From contig NZ_SDPT01000001.1 of the NCBI RefSeq assembly GCF_004135605.1, positions 1,550,001-1,614,000 of the forward strand: a stretch of DNA of 64,000 bases, in the 5' to 3' direction. The translations under genes were made by a program, and so were the position numbers. Origin of the DNA: Sphingomonas desiccabilis (GTDB lineage: Bacteria > Pseudomonadota > Alphaproteobacteria > Sphingomonadales > Sphingomonadaceae). Positions 54,586-62,723 of this stretch are shown one piece after another. The notes below the pieces were generated by a model. The model saw only the letters and a program-made list of their open reading frames with translations. It made no database searches and was not told the origin of the DNA. Numbering within the stretch: the first letter of the stretch is position 1; each line of letters starts with the position of its first letter.

Positions 54586-55296
54586 TCACCTGCCGTGGAC
54601 ACAGCATGGTTCAAAGCGCGAAAGCGTGAGCTAGGGATCAACGACCAAGTTCTCGCGGAGGCAATCGGACGAGACCGCACGACGGTGACGAAGGTCATCA
54701 ACGGCGGGATCAGGTTTGACTTGGCCTTCTTGCAACCCTTCGCTGATGCCCTTCAGGTGTCATCCGACGAGCTTCTCCGCCGCGTCGGCATTTCGATCCC
54801 AGAGAGGGCAACCACGGAAGCACTCCCGCCGCCCCTTGCCGCACCTAGGTCCGAGCACCAGCCGATCCGGCCCGCCGCGGGCGACGACACTGTAGAGATC
54901 ATTGCGCTCGATCTGTCGCTCTCGATGGGGCCAGGCACTCTAATCGAGGAGTTTGCAGAGGCTGAGCCGATCCGGATGAGCGTAGGCTTCGTGCAGGCGA
55001 TCACCCGCACACCATCCGACCGCCTGCGGCTCGTGAAGGGCATCGGTGACAGCATGGAGCCCACGCTCCGCGCCGGCGATCGCGTGATGATCGACATCAA
55101 CGAGAAGCAGCTGTCGCGCAGCCACGGCGTCTACTGGATCGATCATCTGGGGACGCACGGCATCAAACGCCTACGTGCTGCCGGCCGCGGCAAGATCATG
55201 GTGATGTCGGACAATCCCAATGTGCCTGACTTTGAGGTCGATGCCGCTGACCTAAGGATCGAGGGTCGCGTAATCTGGTTTGCGAGAGACTTGTGA
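54571..55296 (+). CDS. CI-like phage repressor (HTH plus S24 peptidase)
   Basis: A protein of about 241 residues: HTH (WFKARKRELGINDQVLAEAI then TTVTKVINGGIRFDL), linker, and an S24 LexA/CI-like self-cleavage domain with catalytic Ser in IGDSMEPTL (about residue 167) and Lys in GIKRL (about 205). It maintains lysogeny and is inactivated on DNA damage. The start is uncertain: GTG codons at 54571, 54577, 54580 and 54595 are all in frame; a GGGACGGG run favours 54571. Confidence 0.85.
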   Translation: MRVVHSPAVDTAWFKARKRELGINDQVLAEAIGRDRTTVTKVINGGIRFDLAFLQPFADALQVSSDELLRRVGISIPERATTEALPPPLAAPRSEHQPIRPAAGDDTVEIIALDLSLSMGPGTLIEEFAEAEPIRMSVGFVQAITRTPSDRLRLVKGIGDSMEPTLRAGDRVMIDINEKQLSRSHGVYWIDHLGTHGIKRLRAAGRGKIMVMSDNPNVPDFEVDAADLRIEGRVIWFARDL

Positions 55297-55568
55297 TCGA
55301 TACCGAGAAGCTTGCGCGCAAGCATGGCATCCCCTTGGGGGAAACAGTCCTTCAGGTGCCGCGAGAGCTCGCTGAGAAACCGATCACCCGAGCTGAGTTC
55401 GTGGATTGCTTCCAGGCTCTGCAGCGCTTCGCGCTGTCGGCAGCAGCGGTTGTGGCGGCAGCTCAAAAAGGAGATGAGTCTACAGAAGCCGCCGCCGATC
55501 AGCTGTACGCCGCGATGGCTGCAAATCGTAAGCTACTCCTTAAATTGATCGGGCAAGCTGATGGATAA
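55293..55568 (+). CDS. Phage protein, repressor operon
   Basis: A 91-residue helical protein starting at GTG (overlapping the repressor stop by 4 bp). Core LGETVLQVPRELAEKPITRA; unknown function. Because it is co-directional with the repressor it may be expressed in lysogens. Confidence 0.6.
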   Translation: MIDTEKLARKHGIPLGETVLQVPRELAEKPITRAEFVDCFQALQRFALSAAAVVAAAQKGDESTEAAADQLYAAMAANRKLLLKLIGQADG

Positions 55569-55944
55569 CAGCGGAGCCCTCGCAGCCCTGCAGCGGCTGC
55601 TGGAGCAAGCAGGCACTGGGGGCACAGCGCCCCCTCCCGTCCCGCCCTTGAACGTGGGAGGTGGAGGTGGCATGTCTCCGGATATGGAACCGCGTATCGC
55701 CAAGCTCGAAGCGCAGGTTGCGGCTATCCACAGCGACCTTGGTAGACTTACCGGCGTGCCGGTCGACCTCGCGACCGTTAAAGAGCGGATTTCGCATGTG
55801 CCCACCCGAGTGGAGGTGAAGACCGATATCGAGGCAGCGGTCGACAAAGCCGCGGCTCGAGTTCAGCGAACTGTTGCTATCGTTGGCGGTGTCGTGAGCC
55901 TAGTTGTCGCCGCCATCAACTATGGGCCTCGCCTTCTGGGCTAG
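55561..55944 (+). CDS. Tail-anchored membrane protein, repressor operon
   Basis: A 127-residue protein with a Pro/Gly linker (PPPVPPLNVGGGGG), a coiled-coil segment (EPRIAKLEAQVAAIHSDLGR) and a C-terminal helix (TVAIVGGVVSLVVAAINYG), so a tail-anchored topology. It overlaps its neighbours. Possible superinfection-exclusion function. Confidence 0.6.
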   Translation: MDNSGALAALQRLLEQAGTGGTAPPPVPPLNVGGGGGMSPDMEPRIAKLEAQVAAIHSDLGRLTGVPVDLATVKERISHVPTRVEVKTDIEAAVDKAAARVQRTVAIVGGVVSLVVAAINYGPRLLG

Positions 55945-56335
55945 CGTGGCTCGTACACTTTCGCTCGCCATCGTTGGCGCACAACACCCGAACAAGCGCG
56001 GTCCCAGTCGCCGGTTTGAGCTCGCCCTATGCACGCCCGGCGAGCCGGTCGAGTTGGTTCCAGAGCCCGGCAATCCGGCGGACCCCCAGGCAGTCGGCGT
56101 GTTCAGCGCGCGCGGAGTGCAGATCGGCTATCTGACGGCGGAAAGGGCCCCATGGATTGGTGCCATGCTCCGGAGCGGGCGCGAGATCGAGGCCATCTTC
56201 CAAGAAGTCACCAAATTCGGGGCGGTGGCCCGCGTCGCGTTTGACGGAGAACGACCGCTCCTCCCCGAAGCTAAGCCTCCTTCAGCAGTCGAGGACGACA
56301 GCGGGTTCTGGCCCGATCCGGTGTACGACGATTGA
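55922..56335 (+). CDS. HIRAN-domain protein
   Basis: A 137-residue protein: HIRAN-like core (LAIVGAQHPNKRGPSRRFEL, VPEPGNPADPQAVGVFSARG, QIGYLTAERA). HIRAN domains bind DNA ends or damaged DNA and occur in defence and repair proteins. Overlaps the previous gene by 23 bp. Confidence 0.7.
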   Translation: MGLAFWASVARTLSLAIVGAQHPNKRGPSRRFELALCTPGEPVELVPEPGNPADPQAVGVFSARGVQIGYLTAERAPWIGAMLRSGREIEAIFQEVTKFGAVARVAFDGERPLLPEAKPPSAVEDDSGFWPDPVYDD

Positions 56336-56341
56336 CGCAGT

Positions 56342-56393
56342 GTGCGAATAACGCACTTTGAGCCTTGACGGCATAGTGCGTGTGCCGCACATT
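56342..56393 (+). promoter_or_regulatory. Rightward early promoter with two operators
   Basis: Palindromes GTGCG-AATAA-CGCAC (56342-56356) and GTGCG-TGTGC-CGCAC (56376-56390). TTGACG (56365-56370), a 17-bp spacer and CACATT (56388-56393) form a promoter overlapped by the second operator, reading toward 56454. Confidence 0.7.
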
Positions 56394-56453
56394 GCCCTCA
56401 TCACCTGAGCCGGCGCACCTCGCGCTGCGACAGACGGTGGCGAGGAATCAAAC

Positions 56454-56897
56454 GTGTCCGACACCCCCACGATCGAGTGCCCCGACACGCGCCAGGCCAT
56501 AGAGGACCTGCGCGGCGCGGTGACGGAGCTGCGCTGCCGTAGCGCCCGCCTCAGCCAGATGGATGAGCGCCAGCGGGGCTACCAGCAGGAGCGCCGCGCG
56601 ATCGGCGACCTGAACGCCCGAATCCGGATGCGTGCCGAAAAGCTGGCACTCACACCGGAGACGTTGCTCCAGCTCGTGCTGGACGATCTCAACGCCAAGG
56701 CGCGCCGCGGCCGTCCGACGCCGACCCGCGTGACGCCCCTCACCCTCAAGGACGACATCGCGCGGTCCCTCCAGCGCATCGAGGACGCCCGCGCCGCGAA
56801 GCAGGCGGCGATGGCGGAGGAGAAGGCCGCGCTGGAGCATCACGTGACGATGATCCAGCGGGCGAAGGCCTACGGCCTGCAGGGGCTCGCGGCATGA
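56454..56897 (+). CDS. Phage hypothetical protein
   Basis: A 147-residue highly helical, Arg/Glu-rich protein starting at GTG. Segments such as DERQRGYQQERRAIGDLNAR suggest coiled coils. First gene after the rightward promoter. Unknown function. Confidence 0.65.
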   Translation: MSDTPTIECPDTRQAIEDLRGAVTELRCRSARLSQMDERQRGYQQERRAIGDLNARIRMRAEKLALTPETLLQLVLDDLNAKARRGRPTPTRVTPLTLKDDIARSLQRIEDARAAKQAAMAEEKAALEHHVTMIQRAKAYGLQGLAA

Positions 56898-57034
56898 ACG
56901 CGCCGGAAGTCGATCGCCGGTCCGACCAGCCGCGCAGTCAAGTCGTCGTGCGCGCTCTGGCGGGCTCCGCCGGACTGGGCCTGCTGATCCTCGCGATCGC
57001 CTGCAACGCGCTGTGGGAGAGCCTGCATGGCTGA
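56894..57034 (+). CDS. Small single-TM protein
   Basis: A 46-residue protein with one hydrophobic helix (LAGSAGLGLLILAIACNAL). Overlaps both neighbours. Unknown function. Confidence 0.55.
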   Translation: MNAPEVDRRSDQPRSQVVVRALAGSAGLGLLILAIACNALWESLHG

Positions 57035-57155
57035 GCCGACCCACCCCGTCGACGCCGATCGCGACCGGTGGCTGATCGAGAGGGTGATGCCGTTCGGCGT
57101 CGCCGTCGTGGCGATCTTCGCCGCGGCCTCCCTCTTGCTGGGGGCGCCGCTATGA
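57027..57155 (+). CDS. Small single-TM protein
   Basis: A 42-residue protein with a C-terminal hydrophobic helix (VMPFGVAVVAIFAAASLLLG). Overlaps neighbours by 4-8 bp. Confidence 0.55.
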   Translation: MAEPTHPVDADRDRWLIERVMPFGVAVVAIFAAASLLLGAPL

Positions 57156-57373
57156 GCCGCCGCCCCTACCCGAGCAATCCGGCATGGCTGCCGGTGGTAC
57201 TGGCCTGCATGATCTTCGGATCCGCCGGTGCCGCGGGCGCCAGCGACTGGCGAGCGTTCGCCGTGTTCACCCTTGGCGTTCTGGTCTTCGGCTGGCCCTA
57301 CGCGGCCCGAATGCTCGCCGCGCGCACCAGCCGTCGCGGGCAGGGCCAGCCGGGAGGCGTTAGCCATGGCTGA
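57152..57373 (+). CDS. Small two-TM membrane protein
   Basis: A 73-residue protein with two hydrophobic helices (WLPVVLACMIFGSAGAAG and AFAVFTLGVLVFGWPYAA) and a basic tail. Together with its neighbours it forms a run of three small membrane genes after the rightward promoter. Confidence 0.55.
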   Translation: MSRRPYPSNPAWLPVVLACMIFGSAGAAGASDWRAFAVFTLGVLVFGWPYAARMLAARTSRRGQGQPGGVSHG

Positions 57374-57557
57374 CGCCGCCGACGACGCGCAGCTGCTTCT
57401 CGAGGCCCACCTCGCGCGCAGCATCGCGGCCGCCCGCGCCCCGATACCAGCCGGTGTGGCCGGCGAATGCGGCGAGTGCGGCGAGGACATGCCGCGGCTG
57501 GTCCACGGTCGCTGCGGCTTCTGCCGGGATGGGAGGAAGCGCCGTGCACTTACATAA
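57366..57557 (+). CDS. DksA/TraR-type zinc-finger protein
   Basis: A 63-residue protein with a C-terminal CxxC...CxxC finger (GECGECGEDMPRLVHGRCGF then C) typical of small TraR/DksA-like phage proteins that bind the RNA-polymerase secondary channel. Confidence 0.75.
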   Translation: MADAADDAQLLLEAHLARSIAAARAPIPAGVAGECGECGEDMPRLVHGRCGFCRDGRKRRALT

Positions 57558-57759
57558 GGAGGCGATCCAGGCGATCGATGCGTTCCCGCGTATCCCACTC
57601 GGGCGCCTGCTTCCTCAGGTCCGCAAGCAGCCGGCGGATGGTTCCCGCCAATTCTTCATGCGCGCCGGGGCTGAACCGATGAAGCGACGCCGCGATAGCG
57701 ACCACTCCGTCGACGGCAAACCGCAGCTGCGCGCGCTCGAACGCTTCATTGTCCGACAC
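57550..57759 (-). CDS. Phage hypothetical protein, opposite strand
   Basis: A 69-residue helical protein (MSDNEAFERAQLRFAVDGVV). It is convergent with the zinc-finger gene (8-bp overlap) within a rightward operon. Amino-acid composition looks coding; still uncertain. Confidence 0.45.
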   Translation of the reverse strand: MSDNEAFERAQLRFAVDGVVAIAASLHRFSPGAHEELAGTIRRLLADLRKQAPEWDTRERIDRLDRLLM

Positions 57760-57866
57760 GAGTCATCTCCTTGCTTGGCCCTTCGAGACCGGTTGCAGCC
57801 AGGGCGTCGCATCCGCAATCCAGGGATCGGGTCGATGGACCGCCTGCACGACGGGGCGCCCAACTG

Positions 57867-58034
57867 ATGCCGTCCGAATACCGCGAGATCCAGGTGGCGC
57901 CCGGCAACCGCGTCACCGTCCGCCGCTCGCGCAAGGCCGCGCAGCGTCCGGGCTTCGTTATGGTCGAGAAGTCGCACCGCCCGCCCTTCGAGGTACGCGA
58001 GCAGTGCTGGCAGGAAGGAAGGGTGCAGCAGTGA
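57867..58034 (+). CDS. Phage hypothetical protein
   Basis: A 55-residue basic protein (EYREIQVAPGNRVTVRRSRK). Overlaps the next gene by 4 bp. Unknown function. Confidence 0.5.
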   Translation: MPSEYREIQVAPGNRVTVRRSRKAAQRPGFVMVEKSHRPPFEVREQCWQEGRVQQ

Positions 58035-58405
58035 GCGAGCAAACGTTTCAGGATCGGGTCCAGCCGTGGCTGCTCGAGTGCTTCGGCGAGACGATCGCGG
58101 GCGATCGCGAGGAGCGGAACCACCGCTTCCTTGAAGAGGCGCTGGAACTCGTCCAGGCGACCGGCTGCACCGCGAGCGAGGCACACCAGTTGGTCGACTA
58201 TGTCTTCGGCCGCGACGTCGGAGATCCGCCGCAGGAGGTGGGCGGCGTCATGGTCACGCTCGCCGCGCTGTGCCTCGCGAACGGCATGGACATGCACGAG
58301 GCCGCCGAGGTGGAGCTCGCTCGCATTTGGACGAACGTCGAAGCTATCCGGGCAAAGCACGCGGCCAAGCCGAAGCACTCGCCCTTGCCGGGGCCTAGCG
58401 TATGA
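58031..58405 (+). CDS. MazG-like nucleotide pyrophosphohydrolase
   Basis: A 124-residue protein starting at GTG with a MazG-like helical core: EERNHRFLEEALELVQATGC and an E/D-rich metal site (RDVGDPPQEVGGVMVTLAAL). Phage MazG-like enzymes act on nucleotide or alarmone pools. Overlaps the next gene by 4 bp. Confidence 0.7.
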   Translation: MSEQTFQDRVQPWLLECFGETIAGDREERNHRFLEEALELVQATGCTASEAHQLVDYVFGRDVGDPPQEVGGVMVTLAALCLANGMDMHEAAEVELARIWTNVEAIRAKHAAKPKHSPLPGPSV

Positions 58406-58692
58406 AGTCCGCCCTTTGTCCTTGGAACGGGCTAATGCAAGGTGGAGAACAGAACGTGACCAACGGCAGCGAACAAGCGGACCGCCGCCGGGATCGCCTG
58501 CTCCGGATCGCCGAGGTGCGGGATCGGACCGGACTGTCCACGGCAACCATCTACCGACGTGAGGCAAAAGGCACCTTCCCGCCCCGCCGCCCGCTGGGCG
58601 GGAACTGCGTCGGCTGGTACGAAAGCGACGTGGGCAACTTCGTGGCTGATCCTGCTGGATATCGTGCGCCGGTCTCTGCGGAGGCGGCGTAG
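58402..58692 (+). CDS. AlpA-family regulator, putative excisionase
   Basis: A 96-residue protein with an AlpA/MerR-like HTH (LLRIAEVRDRTGLSTATIYR, EAKGTFPPRRPLGGNCVGW). AlpA-type proteins activate or act as excisionase for P4-type integrases. Last gene of the rightward operon, facing the integrase region. Confidence 0.75.
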   Translation: MKSALCPWNGLMQGGEQNVTNGSEQADRRRDRLLRIAEVRDRTGLSTATIYRREAKGTFPPRRPLGGNCVGWYESDVGNFVADPAGYRAPVSAEAA

Positions 58693-58854
58693 GGACTGCT
58701 AGACGATTGATCAACGACAGCGTCTGCGGTTTGCTACCATTGGCCCCTCGCGCCGCACTGCCCGGCAGCAGCTCCAAGCATCGGTTCCGGTACTGCTTAG
58801 CAGATGGGCTTCGGCTCAGCGGCAGGCATTACTCAAACGTCGCACAGCCTCTGA

Positions 58855-61077
58855 TTAAAACTCACGCGCGGCCTTAGCGGCCTCGATCAGACTACCCGCG
58901 CGGCGGGCTAGCTCCGGTCGGTTGATGTCGACAGCAAGCTCACGCAAGCGCGCCAGAGCTGTATCGGCGTCAAGAAACGGTGCGAGGTTCTCCACCTTCA
59001 ACGTCTTGAATTGTCCATCGCTGGTCGTGACGGCAGACCGCAGCGCGTCGAGTAAACGTAAAAACTGGGAGTCGTCGACGGTTTCAGCGGCGATAAATGC
59101 CCTGGTATGCTCGACCTCTTCCGCGTCCGCGCCTTGTATCCATGCATACAGGATGTCGATCGGCGAAACGGCTTCCAGTATCGCATCTAACGACAAGGCG
59201 CGGTAGCGTGCGCGCATAGTTGCGGTGATCCGATCCAATTCACTCGCGCTGAAGTAGTGCTCGCTTGGGGGCTTAGGGCGATCGCCGAAGCGGCCATGCG
59301 CGAAGGTCTCGTGACGAAAGAGATTGGTAAGCCAGGATAGTGCCGCACCCTTGAACATCGCATCAACAGTGGCAGCCCGTAGGCCATCATCAAGCCGCTC
59401 AACTAATGGGACGACTAGCCGCTCAGCGCGATCCCAAGGTCCAGTGACCCAAAAACGCTCGAACGGCCGCGCCCAATACACCAAGTCCAGGCCATCGGCG
59501 AAACCGAGCAGGATGTTGGCGGCTTGCGACGGGTCGATCACAGTCAAATCGCTCCCGCGAATACGTTCAAGCAACATGTCGATTTGACTGAGCGACCGCC
59601 CCGATGGACGGACCTGCATTGCTATGAGCAGTTGCGACACCGCCGCCGCTCCTTCGCGCGACGCTGCCCAGAAGGCATCAAAGTCCGCGAGCTTCAATGC
59701 GTGCGTTGGCGCTGCCAGCGCGAAATAGAGCCGATAATGATCGGGGCTCGCCAATCGTCTGCCGGCGAGCGCCCGATCTCGTTCGCGCTCGGCGACCGTC
59801 CCGTGCAGCCTGAAACGTGCTCCCTCTTTGTCATAGTTGAGTTCGAGCCCTGGCAATTGCTCGGCGAAGTGATGGGCATAATGGAGCGAACCGAACCAGT
59901 CCTTGCCGGCCCGCGCAACCAGCAGGTCGAGTGAGGCCGCTCGCTCTTCCTCACCGACACGCCCGGTGCCCAGCGAAAGCTCGGCGGCAGCGGCGCAGTA
60001 TTCCTCAATCCAACGATACAGCGCAGGATTTCCCTCCTTGATGAGCTGCAGCCATACCAAGTCGGCGAGATCAGCGCCGGCCTTCTCGAGGGTCGGCCAC
60101 AGGAACCGCAACGCATCTAGCACCCGGACCACCGCGCGCGGTGTGGTCAAGCGGCGCCCACCTTCTAAATCGATCACCGTCCGAAGACGGCTCGCACCAT
60201 CTTCGTCGCGCGGCGCGGCAAAGCTGGCGAGCGTGACCTCGAACCAGTGGCGTAGCTGGAACGCCTCTGGCAGCGGCACTGGGACGGTGAGCTGGACGAT
60301 CTTCTCGAGGTAGGCTTGACCGTCCTCGACCTGCGCCGCTTGGCTCACGCCATGTGCTAAGATCGCGCTATCATAGCACAGCAGATAGAGGATGTTGGGC
60401 AAGTCGCCGACAGAACGGACAAGTCGAAGCAGCTCGAGCATTTCGGCGGGCTCGAGACGGTCGATATCGTCAATCGTGACTATGATGCGGTGATCGAGCG
60501 CCTTCAGCGCGGCCTCTAGCCGGGCGCGCAACGTCTCAAGCGATTTTGCCGCAGGCTCACGCCCGAGCCACTCGCCGAACCAAGCAACTCCCTTGCCGGC
60601 CCATTTCAACGGTGCGAACGCGGCTGCATCACCGGCGAGTTCAACGGCGCTGCCGGCCCGCTTCACACCGGCAGCGAAACCGCGTAGCGCCTTGCCGACT
60701 TGTTTAGCCTGCACAAGCGTCTGTCGCGTGGTATCGCCACGTGCCGCCTCAATCCCGGCTACGGCGTCCTCGAGATGGGCGAACAGTTGCTCAAGCAGCG
60801 CATCCCTGTTCCCGACCAGCCATGGTCGGAAATGCACTAAGCTGTGCGGGCGCGCTGCCGGCGCCCCAACAAGCGCGCGTTCGACCTCCGCAAGAAGGCT
60901 TGACTTGCCCGATCCCCAGCGACCTTCAATGCCGATTACCAAGCTGGCGTCCGTGCGCAGGTTCGCCAACGCCGTGGCGATGCTCGCTGCGACCTCGCGC
61001 AGACCGACCGCATCGGGTGCATCCGCCTGAAGCGGCGCGTCGCCAAGCAGTTGGCCGGGATCTAGCTGATATACCAT
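58855..61077 (-). CDS. KAP-family P-loop NTPase (candidate defence gene)
   Basis: A 740-residue protein with Walker A GRWGSGKSS (residues 52-60), a FRPWLVGN motif (about 83-90, the KAP F-x-P-W signature), and Walker B IIVTIDDIDRL (198-207). The remainder is helical without a clear transmembrane insert. KAP NTPases include PifA, an anti-phage exclusion factor. It lies between the excisionase and the integrase, a common cargo site, and is transcribed independently of the early operon. Confidence 0.8.
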   Translation of the reverse strand: MVYQLDPGQLLGDAPLQADAPDAVGLREVAASIATALANLRTDASLVIGIEGRWGSGKSSLLAEVERALVGAPAARPHSLVHFRPWLVGNRDALLEQLFAHLEDAVAGIEAARGDTTRQTLVQAKQVGKALRGFAAGVKRAGSAVELAGDAAAFAPLKWAGKGVAWFGEWLGREPAAKSLETLRARLEAALKALDHRIIVTIDDIDRLEPAEMLELLRLVRSVGDLPNILYLLCYDSAILAHGVSQAAQVEDGQAYLEKIVQLTVPVPLPEAFQLRHWFEVTLASFAAPRDEDGASRLRTVIDLEGGRRLTTPRAVVRVLDALRFLWPTLEKAGADLADLVWLQLIKEGNPALYRWIEEYCAAAAELSLGTGRVGEEERAASLDLLVARAGKDWFGSLHYAHHFAEQLPGLELNYDKEGARFRLHGTVAERERDRALAGRRLASPDHYRLYFALAAPTHALKLADFDAFWAASREGAAAVSQLLIAMQVRPSGRSLSQIDMLLERIRGSDLTVIDPSQAANILLGFADGLDLVYWARPFERFWVTGPWDRAERLVVPLVERLDDGLRAATVDAMFKGAALSWLTNLFRHETFAHGRFGDRPKPPSEHYFSASELDRITATMRARYRALSLDAILEAVSPIDILYAWIQGADAEEVEHTRAFIAAETVDDSQFLRLLDALRSAVTTSDGQFKTLKVENLAPFLDADTALARLRELAVDINRPELARRAGSLIEAAKAAREF

Positions 61078-61119
61078 CCATCCCCTACTCTGCCCATTCT
61101 GGACAGCTTGTTCATTTGT

Positions 61120-62424
61120 CTACGATCCAGAAGGACGCCGCCCTTCGACAAGCGTGAAGGCAGACGGCAGATCGGCGGTGATCATAGTTGCCCAAACCTC
61201 CGCCAACTCGCGCCGCCGACGGGTGAACTTCGCCCGATTGTACGCGAACTCCGATCCCGACATGCCGTTTGGCCGGTGCGCGAGCATAAGATCAATCACC
61301 AGCCGGTCACCCTCGCGGCCGTGTTCATGCGCCCACTCGTTCATCAGCGTGGAATATGCCGCGCGCCAGCCGTGCGGGACGTGGCGCCCTTGATAGCCCT
61401 TGCGCTTGTAGAGCGAGCTGACGGCGCTGTCGCTCATGGGTGTGCGCGAGGAGTGCCCGCCCGGAAACAACAGCCGGCAGCGGCCAGTGATCACGCGCAG
61501 CGCGCGGAGGTTATCGACGGCGGCGGCCGGCAGCGGCACATCGTGATCGAACGCCTCGTCGCCCTTGTCCTCAAGGTCGAGCTTCATTCGCTCCGCGGAG
61601 ATTCGCCAGGTCGCGTCAGGCGCGGGTGCGTCGGGCTGATCCCAGTCGATGCCGTGGAACTCGTCCCACGTCGCGGTTCGCAGCACGCCGATGCGCACCG
61701 CAGTCAGCGCGACCAGCCGCGACGCGATCTTCGTCACGGCGCTTGAGGTTGAGCGATCAACCACCTGCTGTAGCTTGATAAGTTCCGCGAGGTCGGTGAT
61801 CGCCGGCTGCTTCGAGCCCTTGGGCGTGGGCTTGAGAGCCTTTCCGACTTTGGCAGCCGGGTTCACCTCGATCAGGTGCTCGCCGATCGCGCGCTCGAAC
61901 ACGCCCGACATGTAGCCGAGCACGCGCTTGGCGGTCTCGATCGCGCCGCGCTTCTCGATCTTGCGCAGCGTCTTCAAAACCTCGGGCGGCGTGATTTCGC
62001 TGACCGGCCGCTTGCCGAGCTCCGGCAGCACGTCGCGCTTCAGCGCGCGCATCACCAGCAGCGCCTGCGCAGGCGACCACCGGGCCTTCTCGTCCTCGTG
62101 CCAGGCGAGCGCTGCGGCCTGGAAGGTAGCGCCAGCCGCCGCGATCGCCTCCTGGCGCTGGCGCTCCGCCTCGGCCACCGGATCCTTGTTCTCGCGCAGC
62201 ATGCGCCGCGCCGCCTCGCGCCGCTCTCGTGCGTCGGCCAGCGACACCTCCGGATAAAGCCCGAAGGTCGCGACCTTCTCCTTCCCCCCAAACCTGTATT
62301 TCAGGCGCCAGGAACGCGCGCCCTTGCGGGTCACGAACAGGTAGAGCCCGCCCCCATCTGTCAGCTTGTAGTCGCGCGTGGGATCGGGCTTCGCGTTGCG
62401 GACCTCGACGGCCGTCAGCGGCAT
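61120..62424 (-). CDS. int: P4-type tyrosine integrase
   Basis: A 434-residue integrase: N-terminal DUF4102 arm-binding domain (MPLTAVEVRNAKPDPTRDYK, DGGGLYLFVTRKGARSWRL), core-binding region, and catalytic domain with RWSPAQALLV, RLVALTAVRIGVLRTATWDE (first Arg), HVPHGWRAAYSTLMNEW (His-x-x-Arg), and the tail SEFAYNRA (Tyr). It integrates at tRNA-Ile2. The ATG at 62424 gives the canonical start. Confidence 0.92.
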   Translation of the reverse strand: MPLTAVEVRNAKPDPTRDYKLTDGGGLYLFVTRKGARSWRLKYRFGGKEKVATFGLYPEVSLADARERREAARRMLRENKDPVAEAERQRQEAIAAAGATFQAAALAWHEDEKARWSPAQALLVMRALKRDVLPELGKRPVSEITPPEVLKTLRKIEKRGAIETAKRVLGYMSGVFERAIGEHLIEVNPAAKVGKALKPTPKGSKQPAITDLAELIKLQQVVDRSTSSAVTKIASRLVALTAVRIGVLRTATWDEFHGIDWDQPDAPAPDATWRISAERMKLDLEDKGDEAFDHDVPLPAAAVDNLRALRVITGRCRLLFPGGHSSRTPMSDSAVSSLYKRKGYQGRHVPHGWRAAYSTLMNEWAHEHGREGDRLVIDLMLAHRPNGMSGSEFAYNRAKFTRRRRELAEVWATMITADLPSAFTLVEGRRPSGS

Positions 62425-62438
62425 GGAACGCCCTCTCT

Positions 62439-62490
62439 GGGGGTATCCGATACCCCCTCCCGGCTGGATACCCCCATCGATACCCCCAAA
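62439..62490. repeat. Candidate integrase arm sites, prophage right end
   Basis: GGGGGTATC-CGATACCCCC inverted pair (62439-62457) plus GGATACCCCC (62466-62475) and a further GATACCCCC (62479-62487). GGATACCCCC also occurs twice at the left end (20285-20306). Positioned between the integrase and attR. Inference from repetition. Confidence 0.55.
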
Positions 62491-62598
62491 CTCACCGCCG
62501 AGGGGTGAGAAGGCATGAGAACGAATGAGAAACGCCCGCCGTCTTCCATGTCCCACCTCTATCGTGAGGTGAGAACATATGGAAGACATGATAAGGGA

Positions 62599-62615
62599 CG
62601 CTGGTGGGCCCGGCA
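62599..62615. repeat. Prophage attR core (tRNA-Ile2 3' end)
   Basis: CGCTGGTGGGCCCGGCA, identical to 20207-20223; includes the CCA/acceptor end of tRNA-Ile2. Confidence 0.9.
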
Positions 62616-62677
62616 GGACTCGAACCCGCAACCTAGCCGTTATGAGCGGCCAGCTCTAACCATTGAGCTACAGGCCC
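62602..62677 (-). tRNA. tRNA-Ile2 (anticodon CAT)
   Basis: A 76-nt cloverleaf: acceptor GGGCCTG/CGGGCCC, D-arm, anticodon loop CTCATAA (CAT, read as AUA after lysidine modification), T-arm GCGGG/CCTGC, CCA encoded at 62602-62604. An unmodified CAT would read Met; the overall sequence fits the Ile2 type. Intact beside the prophage. Confidence 0.93.
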
Positions 62678-62723
62678 ACAGCACGGCTGCGATAGCGGAG
62701 GGCTGGGCCTTCCTGCAAGCGGG

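Larger units (their letters stand above)
20207..62615. mobile_element. Siphovirus-type prophage, integrated in tRNA-Ile2(CAT)
   Basis: The 42.4-kb element is bounded by a 17-bp direct repeat (CGCTGGTGGGCCCGGCA) derived from the 3' end of the tRNA gene at 62602-62677. It contains integrase, a probable excisionase, repressor and Cro-like genes, replication genes, both terminase subunits, portal, fused protease-capsid, complete tail module with tape measure, fibre, endolysin, holin candidates and Rz/Rz1. I saw no frameshift in an essential gene, so it may be inducible. An alternative, a gene transfer agent, is unlikely because of the integrase, repressor and att sites. Confidence 0.93.

Noticed and set aside
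20207..62615. Gene transfer agent instead of prophage
   Set aside because: It has integrase, repressor, att repeats, a probable excisionase, lysis genes and replication genes, and lies in a tRNA with duplicated end.
62602..62677. tRNA-Met
   Set aside because: The anticodon is CAT, but the acceptor and arm sequence fit the lysidine-modified tRNA-Ile2 type; this should be confirmed with a tRNA classifier.
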